From an uncultured delta proteobacterium (GTDB lineage: Bacteria > Desulfobacterota > WTBG01 > CAIYCZ01): 12,815 nt of DNA. A program made the translations under genes and the position numbers. The stretch spans positions 1 through 12,815 of the forward strand of contig CAIYCZ010000580.1 in NCBI GenBank assembly GCA_903924805.1, read 5' to 3'. The stretch's first letter is position 1. Every line of letters starts with the position of its first letter. The notes under the pieces are model-generated. The model did not search any database and was not told the DNA's origin. It saw nothing but the letters and a program-made list of their open reading frames with translations. Shown one piece after another: positions 1-6,116 of this stretch.

Positions 1-2
1 CC

Positions 3-971
3 CGTGAGTCGTACTGGAAATTCGCCCGGAGGTTTTTCTCAAGCGAAAAGCTCTGCTATGCCTTTACCTTTGAATCAATGTTTATCGGCGTGTCGCCGTT
101 TGACGCGCCGGCGTTTTACAGCGTCATCACCTATGCCGACCATGTGCAGAAAATCTTTCACCCCCGCGGCGGCATGTATCAGATACCGCTGGCTTTGGAG
201 CGGCTCGGTAAAAAGTATGGGGTCACCTTCCACTATGATAATGAAGTTCAGGGAATAGGCCAGACTAACGGCGGTGTCAAGCTCAGGGTCAAGGGAGGGG
301 AAGAAGTGTTTGACCGGGTGGTGGTGAATGCTGATTACCCGTATGCACAGTGCGCCCTGCTGGAGCGGAAGATTCCACGCTACACCTACTCCTGTTCCGT
401 GTACCTCATCTATCTTGGCTTAAAGACAAAAATAGAGGGGCTGAGCCATCATAACCTGCTGTTCGGTCAGGACCTGCGCAGGAACCTGCAGCAAATATTT
501 GTTGATAAGGTTATTCCCGATGATCCTTCACTGTATGTACATGTTCCAACAGTCACCGATCCGTCATTGGCCCCGCCGGGGAAGGATCTGGCGTATATAC
601 TGGTTCCGGTGCCGAATCTTGAAAATAGTAAAGAAGATTTTAAGCATGCGGAAGAAAAGCTCAGGAAGATAGTGTTTGATAAGATTTATAAAATGACCGG
701 CGTACAGCTGGAGGATTTAATTGAGGTGGAGCACCGGTTTTATCCGCAGGATTTTATCTCCCGCTATAACATACACTATGGCGCCACCTTTGGCCTGGCC
801 CATACGCTTATGCAGAGCGCGTTTTTCAGACCTTCCAATATTGATGCAAAAATGCGCGGCTTATACTATGTCGGCGGCAGCACCCAGCCGGGAGGCGGAT
901 TGCCTGTTGTTCTTGCAAGTTCACGAATAGTGGCTGATTTGATAGCAAACAGAAATTCCCCTATTTATTAA
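3..971 (+). CDS. crtI: Phytoene desaturase CrtI, C-terminal part (5' end outside window)
   Basis: FAD-dependent carotenoid desaturase that introduces double bases into phytoene, giving lycopene or a related linear carotene at the membrane. Only the last 322 residues are present. The frame is open from base 3, before the first internal Met (residue 26), so the gene enters from the left and that Met is not the start. Visible family features are the stretch FESMFIGVSPFDAPAFYSV (about residues 22-40), the GGMYQIPLALERLG segment near residue 55, and the C-terminal FAD-domain signature YYVGGSTQPGGGLPVVLASS, followed by the usual final helix. The N-terminal dinucleotide-binding motif lies off the window. 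The TAA stop overlaps the 3' end of convergent ispH by 11 bp. Family identity is secure. Whether it makes three or four desaturations, or acts on a different carotene, cannot be read from this part. Confidence 0.93.
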   Translation, partial: RESYWKFARRFFSSEKLCYAFTFESMFIGVSPFDAPAFYSVITYADHVQKIFHPRGGMYQIPLALERLGKKYGVTFHYDNEVQGIGQTNGGVKLRVKGGEEVFDRVVVNADYPYAQCALLERKIPRYTYSCSVYLIYLGLKTKIEGLSHHNLLFGQDLRRNLQQIFVDKVIPDDPSLYVHVPTVTDPSLAPPGKDLAYILVPVPNLENSKEDFKHAEEKLRKIVFDKIYKMTGVQLEDLIEVEHRFYPQDFISRYNIHYGATFGLAHTLMQSAFFRPSNIDAKMRGLYYVGGSTQPGGGLPVVLASSRIVADLIANRNSPIY

Positions 972-1803
972 GCTGCCTCAGGTACGCCACAATTTCATTT
1001 ATGATAACATCCGGTGTTGATGCCCCGGATGCGACCCCGACGCTGCGGGCGCCGGCAAACCATTCAGGCTTGATATCCTCCCTTGATGCAATGCAGTAGG
1101 TTCTGCTGTTGAGAGACTTTGCTATCTGGCATAACCGCTGCGTGTTGGCGCTGTTCCGGGAGCCAATGATAATCATAACATCATTCTTCAGCGGCATGGT
1201 TCTCATTTCTGCCTGCCGCGTTCTGGTTGGCCTGCATATGGTATTAAAAAACTGCACATCCGGTATATGGTGCTTTATACCATCAATTATTTTGAAGACG
1301 TTATCCGCATTCTGTGTTGACTGAACCACAACGGCAGCCTTCCGTATTTTACTAATCCGGCGGCGCGGTATGGTGTGCACCTGGTCGATGACAATGGGCC
1401 GGGTTTTAAGCTGTCCCATGATGCCGTGAACCTCGTCGTGATCTCTATCTCCTATGATGATTATGGTATGGCCCGCAACTTCCATCTTTTTAGCAATTTT
1501 GTGAATCCCCTTTACCATCGGGCAGGTGGCATCAACAATGTTATAGCCGCGGCGCCTGGCGTTATCGATTATCGCGGTGCCGGTCCCATGGGCGCTAAGC
1601 AGCAGGGTTTTCCTCTCTCCGGCGCCCAGCCGTTTGATTCTTTTAATGCCCGCGCTTCCGATCTGCTTAATAACCTCCTCATTGTGTACGATATCTCCCA
1701 GCATGCATACGGTTGCCTCTGCTGCCGCTGTTTTCAGGGCAATACCTATAGCCCGCTTTACGCCAAAACAGAATCCGCCATAGTGTGCTACGTTGACTTT
1801 CAT
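961..1803 (-). CDS. ispH: 4-hydroxy-3-methylbut-2-enyl diphosphate reductase (IspH/LytB)
   Basis: Last enzyme of the MEP pathway: a cytosolic [4Fe-4S] enzyme that reductively dehydroxylates HMBPP to IPP and DMAPP using two electrons from ferredoxin or flavodoxin. The 280-residue length suits the short bacterial form. All three cluster cysteines are present: C12 (FCFGVKRA), C94 (DATCP) and C190 (NTIC). Other active-site positions are H40 (VHN), H72 (SAHG), H122/E124 (DHDEVHG), T163 (STQ), N220 in NSANT and S262 (GASTP). The second serine of the E. coli SSN motif is Ala here (S218-A219-N220), a natural-looking variation. The ATG overlaps the crtB TGA by one base (TGATG), and AAGGG lies about 9 nt upstream, which implies translational coupling to crtB. 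Its presence in the carotenoid cluster suggests it raises precursor supply. Confidence 0.95.
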   Translation of the reverse strand: MKVNVAHYGGFCFGVKRAIGIALKTAAAEATVCMLGDIVHNEEVIKQIGSAGIKRIKRLGAGERKTLLLSAHGTGTAIIDNARRRGYNIVDATCPMVKGIHKIAKKMEVAGHTIIIIGDRDHDEVHGIMGQLKTRPIVIDQVHTIPRRRISKIRKAAVVVQSTQNADNVFKIIDGIKHHIPDVQFFNTICRPTRTRQAEMRTMPLKNDVMIIIGSRNSANTQRLCQIAKSLNSRTYCIASREDIKPEWFAGARSVGVASGASTPDVIINEIVAYLRQLNK

Positions 1804-2681
1804 CAGTAATTGCCCTTAAGAAATATGCCACATGCCGTTTTTAATTTTCGCAGCGTGCCCACATGTGCCCGTATCGTGAATACATCGTAATTATTTTCCT
1901 CTATGGCAGTAAGTATTTGTGCATATAAGTCCTTCATGGCACAGGCGACAAACCGGGACCTCACATCGGTTATCATTTTAATTCCTGCTGCTGACTGTTC
2001 ATAATGCGTGCGGGCACGTTTGATCTGGAAGCGCATCATTGACTTAAAATTATCGTCCACGATGCCCCGAGATAAACTCTGTCTGGTCACCCCGAAACGC
2101 TCCAGCTCATCCAGGGGAAGATAAATCCTGCCCCGTTCAAAATCTTCTTTTATATCACGCAGGATATTGGTGAGCTGCATGGCAATACCTAACTGAACAG
2201 CAGATGCTTCAGCCTGTGCATTATCTGAACCGAATATCTTTAGCATAATGAGCCCGACGACACCGGCAACTTTATAACAGTAGCGATACAGTTCGTCAAA
2301 ATTATCGTAGGAACTTTTATGCACATCCATGTACATGCCATCGATGAGCTCATCATAATACAGCTTCGGGATCGAGTAGTTAAAGACCGTTTCTCTGAAA
2401 GCAAGAAGCACCGGGTCGGTCATAGAGGATCTGTTATAAACAGCATCGATCTTATTTTTTATGGTGTTGAGCTGGTGCGCTGCTGCATCGCCGCAGTTAT
2501 TATCCACCGTATCATCGCTGATGCGGCACAGTGCATAGACTGAATAGGTAGCATAGCGCTTTTCCCGGGGGAGAAAATGAGCTGAAAAATAAAATGTCCT
2601 CCCACACTGCTTTGTAATTGCACGCGCTGCGGCAAAACCGTCTGCAAGCGACATGCTATCAGTGGTGTTACTTGTGGGCAT
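1803..2681 (-). CDS. crtB: Phytoene synthase (squalene/phytoene synthase family)
   Basis: Condenses two GGPP molecules head-to-head to phytoene, the first committed carotenoid step. The protein has 292 residues, normal for CrtB. It carries both Asp-rich Mg-diphosphate motifs: ISDDTVDN (D56, D57, D60) and the second signature LTNILRDIKEDFERGRIYLP (about 170-189, D176 and D180). YCYKVAGVVG (134-143) and the DGMYMD motif (114-119) are also typical. The CGRTFYFSAHFLPREKR start of the fold (about 26-42) supports the frame. Squalene synthase-like HpnC/HpnD proteins share the fold, but the crtI/crtY neighbourhood favours phytoene synthase. The ATG used here has no clear Shine-Dalgarno sequence. Met10 is an alternative start, also without one. 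The gene is divergent from crtYc across a 56-bp spacer and leads a two-gene unit with ispH. Confidence 0.94.
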   Translation of the reverse strand: MPTSNTTDSMSLADGFAAARAITKQCGRTFYFSAHFLPREKRYATYSVYALCRISDDTVDNNCGDAAAHQLNTIKNKIDAVYNRSSMTDPVLLAFRETVFNYSIPKLYYDELIDGMYMDVHKSSYDNFDELYRYCYKVAGVVGLIMLKIFGSDNAQAEASAVQLGIAMQLTNILRDIKEDFERGRIYLPLDELERFGVTRQSLSRGIVDDNFKSMMRFQIKRARTHYEQSAAGIKMITDVRSRFVACAMKDLYAQILTAIEENNYDVFTIRAHVGTLRKLKTACGIFLKGNY

Positions 2682-2699
2682 ATGTTCTATAACTTTCTA

Positions 2700-2728
2700 T
2701 TGAAGAAGATTAACAGGGCATATACAAT
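2700..2728 (+). promoter_or_regulatory. Candidate sigma70-type promoter for crtYc-crtYd in the crtB/crtYc divergent spacer
   Basis: TTGAAG (2700-2705, 4/6 to TTGACA) and TACAAT (2723-2728, 5/6 to TATAAT) are separated by exactly 17 bp. The expected transcription start falls 2-4 nt before the crtYc ATG at 2738, so the message would be leaderless or nearly so, in agreement with the absence of a Shine-Dalgarno sequence. On the opposite strand TATAGA (2691-2686) lies 4 nt before the crtB ATG without a good -35. The whole divergent spacer is only 56 bp, so both promoters must overlap or share control. Seen by eye only. Confidence 0.5.
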
Positions 2729-2737
2729 ACGGCTGTT

Positions 2738-3046
2738 ATGTCACCCTATATGCAGATTCTTATCGTGTCAGGGGTTGTACCCTTTCTATTGAGCTTTTGG
2801 CCTGCGCTTAAATTTTACCGCAATGTGCGCAGTCTTATATGCAGTATAAGCCTCATAGTGGTACTGTTTGGCGCATGGGATGTTTTTGCCACCTACCGGG
2901 GACACTGGTTTTTTAACCCCGCCGGTGTATGGACGCTGAGAATTATAAACCTGCCGGTCGAGGAAGTTCTGTTTTTTGTGGTCATCCCGTTCTGCTGCAT
3001 TCTTACCTGGGAAGTTATTCAATACATAAACAAGAGACTGCCGTGA
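2738..3046 (+). CDS. crtYc: Lycopene cyclase subunit CrtYc (lycopene cyclase domain)
   Basis: Small membrane protein of 102 residues that forms one half of the heterodimeric lycopene cyclase, which closes ionone rings on lycopene. Three hydrophobic segments are visible (about 5-22, 33-50 and 76-94). The family signature is present: RGHWFFNPAGVW (about 54-65) followed by LPVEEVLFF (72-80), whose acidic pair E75/E76 is the conserved PxE[ED] motif. It resembles CrtYc of actinobacteria and CrtYc/CarA-type halves in other groups. Its stop codon overlaps the start of crtYd (GTGA), so the two halves should be made together. No Shine-Dalgarno sequence is seen before the ATG. Met5 is a possible alternative start. 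Whether one or both ends of lycopene are cyclised cannot be told. Confidence 0.88.
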   Translation: MSPYMQILIVSGVVPFLLSFWPALKFYRNVRSLICSISLIVVLFGAWDVFATYRGHWFFNPAGVWTLRIINLPVEEVLFFVVIPFCCILTWEVIQYINKRLP

Positions 3047-3345
3047 AAGAATATACGCTGCTTGCACTTGTCTCAGTTTTTATGACCATTTTTCTCGATT
3101 ACATGAGCGGAATCCGGGTGCTGCGCAAAAACGTGTACTATATATTTTTTTCAGTGATTATATGTTTTAAGTTTCTGGTCAACGGGTATCTGACAAAATA
3201 CATTGTCATGTATGATCCGCAATTCTTTATGGGGCTCAGGCTGGGAACCATCCCCCTTGAGGATTTTCTGTTCGGCTTCAGCATGATCACCATGAGCATC
3301 ATTTTCTGGGAATATTTTAAACAGCCCCCCGGCAAAAGCCATTAA
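3043..3345 (+). CDS. crtYd: Lycopene cyclase subunit CrtYd (lycopene cyclase domain)
   Basis: Second half of the heterodimeric lycopene cyclase, 100 residues, membrane-embedded (hydrophobic segments about 5-20, 32-50 and 75-92). The signature GTIPLEDFLFGFSM (about 68-81) is the CrtYd counterpart of LPVEEVLFF in CrtYc, with P71 and E73-D74 in the PxE[ED] motif, and FWEYFK follows. I choose the GTG at 3043, which overlaps the crtYc TGA by four bases (GTGA), because the domain begins there. The same frame is open further upstream to an ATG at 2929, but that stretch lies wholly inside crtYc and reads as non-domain sequence. The TAA ends 7 bp before the convergent stop of the prenyl synthase gene. 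In other lineages these two halves are fused into one protein; here they are separate. Confidence 0.87.
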   Translation: MKEYTLLALVSVFMTIFLDYMSGIRVLRKNVYYIFFSVIICFKFLVNGYLTKYIVMYDPQFFMGLRLGTIPLEDFLFGFSMITMSIIFWEYFKQPPGKSH

Positions 3346-3352
3346 TGAGGTA

Positions 3353-4423
3353 TCATTTAAGCACCTCAAAAGCAAACGAGTTGAGAAGCATCCGGTAATT
3401 TTTCTTCATAGCCAGGGATATGGTCAGCTGTTGCGCTTTATTAAGGAGTGAGGCGATTTCTTTTCTGGCAAAATCAAGCGCATGATATCTGGTGGTTATC
3501 TCTCTCATGGCTGTCAGATCGGAGCGGCCAATAGTATCTTTGGATAACATCTTTCTGATGGCCTGCTTATCCCGGGGCGCAGCATGATGGTAGGCATACC
3601 ACACCAGGATCGTTTTTTTAGCTTCCTGCAAATCGGCAAGCACGGACTTTCCCGTATCCTTTTCATCCCCAAACATGCCGGCAATATCATCTTTTATCTG
3701 GAATGCCCTCCCCAAACATATCCCATATTGGGAGAGTTTTGCCAACTCTTCTCTTTGTGCACCGGCAAGGGTGGCCCCGGTAATCAATGGTGCGGTAAAA
3801 GAATAGTAGGCGGTCTTAAAGTCATATATCCGGTAGATGTCCTGTTTACTGATTTTTTCTATATCTTCTATGCCATAGAGAAGTTCACCAAACTCGCCGG
3901 TTCCGGTATATATGGCAGTCTCTATGAATGTTTTCAGTGCCTGCTCTTTTCTCCTGGTATTTTCCTTAATGGAAAGAAATGCCAGTATGGCCAGGGCATA
4001 CAGTATATCGCCGATAACAATTGCCAGGTCCTGTCCGTTAAACTTAATTTTCTTGTAGCGTGTCAGATACTTGTTCAGCATCGTATGAACAGACGGTTTG
4101 CCCCGCCGGGTATCTGATTTGTCTATGATGTCATCATGAATCAGGGTGAAATCATGCAGCAGCTCAAACGAAAGGGCGCACGTATAGAGGTTGGCCGCAG
4201 CTTTTTTGCTGAACCCCAGATATCCGATGATAAAGAGAATAGGCCGGATACGCTTCCCGTCCCGTAAAACAAAGTCCTGGATATTATTAAAAAGAACCGG
4301 GGAAAATTTGCTGAGCGAGTAAAGCCGGTTTACATCATTGAAGAATTTTTCAAGACTTTGTTCAATCCGGCTTTTTATCCTTGCCGCCAGTGGATTGCTG
4401 TCAAAGTATTCAAAATGTTCCAT
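3353..4423 (-). CDS. crtE: Polyprenyl diphosphate synthase, probable GGPP synthase
   Basis: Elongates IPP and allylic diphosphates; in this cluster the expected product is GGPP for CrtB. The 356-residue protein has GKRIRP (56-61), the first Asp-rich motif LIHDDIIDKSDTRRG (D97, D98, D101), TGEFGELLYG (174-184) and the second motif FQIKDDIAGMFGD (241-253). The chain-length region reads HDFTLIHDDIID, with Phe at -5 and Thr at -4 from the first Asp and no insertion inside DDxxD. This is like archaeal type-I GGPP synthases and unlike bacterial FPP synthases, hence the C20 prediction. It starts 25 bp after the stop of the redox gene on the same strand, with TAGGT 6 nt before the ATG, so the two form a likely operon. 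A longer-chain (quinone) prenyl synthase is the main alternative. Confidence 0.88.
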   Translation of the reverse strand: MEHFEYFDSNPLAARIKSRIEQSLEKFFNDVNRLYSLSKFSPVLFNNIQDFVLRDGKRIRPILFIIGYLGFSKKAAANLYTCALSFELLHDFTLIHDDIIDKSDTRRGKPSVHTMLNKYLTRYKKIKFNGQDLAIVIGDILYALAILAFLSIKENTRRKEQALKTFIETAIYTGTGEFGELLYGIEDIEKISKQDIYRIYDFKTAYYSFTAPLITGATLAGAQREELAKLSQYGICLGRAFQIKDDIAGMFGDEKDTGKSVLADLQEAKKTILVWYAYHHAAPRDKQAIRKMLSKDTIGRSDLTAMREITTRYHALDFARKEIASLLNKAQQLTISLAMKKNYRMLLNSFAFEVLK

Positions 4424-4448
4424 ACCGACCTATGGGCAATATGCGTAC

Positions 4449-5276
4449 CTATGGTTTTTGTTCGTGTGCTGGCGAAGCGTCCAGATAATGAGCGCGTGCT
4501 GCATAGCCCCAGCGTGGGCCAAGAAAGGTAGAAATGGCCTTTTCCGGGCATATATTATAGCATCCCCAGCAGCCGATACAGGACTCATTAAACTGAGGAT
4601 ACGGGTTAAGGGAGATGGCACTTGCTGCGCACTGCTTCTGGCAGAGACCGCAACGGGTGCAGCGTGATTGGTCTACCCGTTTCTTTCCCATAATGAATCG
4701 CAGGTACGCTGCTTTGTTTAATAATGCCATATAGGATAATGGGTTGAAGAACGCAAATGGCACGCGGCGGAAAGTGCCTGAGCCCTGCTCCCTGTGGCTT
4801 TTCAGTCCGGCATATATGTTCCGGGAGAATGTTGTGATTTTGGAAAGATCGCGCTCATCAGGCCGGCCTTTACTTGCAATAATACCCGTAAGGCGCGCCA
4901 CCGGCCAGCTCAGTTCCCCGCGGAAACGCTCTGCTGCAATCACCCGGTATCCTTTCCTGCTAAGCATTGCGGCAAGCATCCACAGAGAACTTGCGCACAC
5001 GGCGGCGTAGGAGACAAATATGAAGGCAGGTTTGCCGTGCTGCACCGGCAGCTTCTCGATAACGTCGGTCATGGCAAATGTCGGCCTGAAGCCCATCACC
5101 GGGCAGCCGAACCCGACGGCATCAAATGTATCAACAGCGGGGGCGTCCTGCTGACAGGCAATGTTCTGCATAAACACTTCAGCACCGAGCTCTCCAAGCT
5201 GGCGTGCAATCTGTCCGGTTACCCACCCGGTATTGCCGGAGGCAGTGTGGTAGCAGATAAGAATTCTGTAACTCAT
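4449..5276 (-). CDS. EFR1-like protein: N-terminal flavodoxin fold fused to a 2x[4Fe-4S] ferredoxin
   Basis: Predicted soluble electron carrier of 275 residues. The N-terminus (about 1-140) is flavodoxin-like, with the FMN-phosphate loop HTASGNTGWVT (10-20) after strand YRILICY and a second loop near GFGCPVMGFRP (55-65). The C-terminus carries two classic [4Fe-4S] motifs: C206-x2-C209-x2-C212-x3-C216 and C233-x2-C236-x2-C239-x3-C243 followed by PEKAI. This architecture is that of EFR1-family ferredoxins, whose partners are mostly unknown. It is the first gene of a probable two-gene operon with the prenyl synthase, 25 bp apart. Because IspH, encoded 3 kb away, needs ferredoxin or flavodoxin electrons, a role in isoprenoid redox supply is a reasonable inference but is not shown. 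Upstream of the ATG only a weak AGG is seen. Confidence 0.85.
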   Translation of the reverse strand: MSYRILICYHTASGNTGWVTGQIARQLGELGAEVFMQNIACQQDAPAVDTFDAVGFGCPVMGFRPTFAMTDVIEKLPVQHGKPAFIFVSYAAVCASSLWMLAAMLSRKGYRVIAAERFRGELSWPVARLTGIIASKGRPDERDLSKITTFSRNIYAGLKSHREQGSGTFRRVPFAFFNPLSYMALLNKAAYLRFIMGKKRVDQSRCTRCGLCQKQCAASAISLNPYPQFNESCIGCWGCYNICPEKAISTFLGPRWGYAARAHYLDASPAHEQKP

Positions 5277-5507
5277 AGGCCTATTCTATTTCCCGAAGAT
5301 GAAATGCGGTATGGGAAGTATTTATCAGAAATACCGAGATGGTTGCAATGCAATTATGCACATTTTATGCAATTTTAATTGTTGACGTAAAGATAAAGCT
5401 TATCTAATAATCGTGACACCGAGATTTCGACGATTAAGTTTTTCAGTTCATTGTTATGTACACAATGCAATGTTAAAAATATATTTTATAATTTGAGCAT
5501 ACGTTAG
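5277..5507. promoter_or_regulatory. Divergent intergenic region (redox gene / comEC) with TGCAAT repeats, dyads and promoter-like boxes
   Basis: The region holds no gene. TGCAAT occurs at 5344-5349, 5349-5354, 5368-5373 and 5466-5471, and ATGCA recurs at 5348, 5356 and 5367. TTGACG (5382-5387) lies 17 bp before TAATAA (5405-5410), a weak + strand promoter match. Inside its spacer sits a perfect 6-bp dyad AGATAA-agc-TTATCT (5391-5405). A second dyad CATTGT-N7-ACAATG spans 5449-5467. A perfect TATAAT (5487-5492) lies 15 nt before the comEC ATG but has no good -35, and its transcript would have a very short leader. No convincing promoter was found for the minus-strand gene. All of this is by eye. 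Confidence 0.4.
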
Positions 5508-6116
5508 ATGAACAGACCCCTCCTTCCCATTGTCCTCTTTTATGCCATCGGATTGCTTGCTGCTCATTTCCAAATAGTCTCCCTCACCACTGCCCTTTCT
5601 GCAGGTGCCATCTGTTTTTCTCTTTTTGTTGTCGCCTTTTTTTTAAACAGGAGAGCTGCGGCAACCCTGCTTGGCATGTGCCTTTTCTCTCTGCTCGGAT
5701 TTAGTATGCTCTATCCGTATACGCCTGCGGCGCTATCAAAATCAGGGATTATGCGGTTTGTCGGCAGTGAACGGGTCAATGTGGAAGGCGTTATTGACAG
5801 CACTCCGGTTATCTCAGATTCCCGCACCAGACTATATATCAAAGCCACCCGCATACATGAAAAAGACGGCTCCCATGCTATTGATGGCCGGATAATGGTT
5901 TCCATGAAAGAACCCCGGAATACCTATTGTTACGGTGACCGGGTCAGGTTTTTCTGCGCGCTTAAGGTGCCAAGGAATTTTGAGAATCCCGGAGGCTTTG
6001 ACTATGCACGCTACCTGGCCTACCAGGGAATAGCTGCCACGGCCTTTCTCAATGATGACCGGGGGCATTATTACAATACGGGAAGGGGAGGGCAATGGCG
6101 TTCTTCTTTTTTTTGA
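5508..6116 (+). CDS. comEC: ComEC/Rec2 DNA-uptake protein, N-terminal part (frame 1 of a split gene)
   Basis: N-terminal 202 residues of the inner-membrane channel that takes up single-stranded DNA during transformation. Three hydrophobic segments (about 5-20, 26-46 and 51-68) precede the soluble DUF4131 (OB-like) domain, with VNVEGVIDSTPVISDSRTRL and a conserved-type NPGGFDYARYLAYQGI near residues 163-178. After AFLNDDRG the family match is lost and the frame stops at 6114-6116, right after a T8 run. The remainder of ComEC continues in another frame from about 6064. Removing one base from the G5 run (6061-6065) joins the two as DDRGIITIREGEGN, which looks most ComEC-like. Removing one T from 6107-6114 joins them later, at FFEKLRDR. 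Either repair gives a protein of about 812 residues, normal for ComEC. Confidence 0.85.
   Translation: MNRPLLPIVLFYAIGLLAAHFQIVSLTTALSAGAICFSLFVVAFFLNRRAAATLLGMCLFSLLGFSMLYPYTPAALSKSGIMRFVGSERVNVEGVIDSTPVISDSRTRLYIKATRIHEKDGSHAIDGRIMVSMKEPRNTYCYGDRVRFFCALKVPRNFENPGGFDYARYLAYQGIAATAFLNDDRGHYYNTGRGGQWRSSFF

Noticed and set aside
4..258. 84-residue + strand ORF at the left edge
   Set aside because: It lies in another frame over the crtI coding region, whose frame is open from base 3 and matches the family throughout.
1375..1809. 144-residue + strand ORF
   Set aside because: It is antisense to ispH. All conserved IspH motifs are on the minus strand and the ORF has no domain pattern.
2929..3345. 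Longer 138-residue version of CrtYd starting at 2929
   Set aside because: The extra 38 residues overlap crtYc coding sequence and look unlike a lycopene cyclase. The GTGA overlap at 3043 gives a domain-sized protein.
3584..4117. 177-residue + strand ORF
   Set aside because: It is antisense to the prenyl synthase gene, which has both Asp-rich motifs. The ORF is a compositional shadow.
4794..5378. 194-residue + strand ORF
   Set aside because: It is antisense to the flavodoxin-ferredoxin gene and has no recognisable motif.
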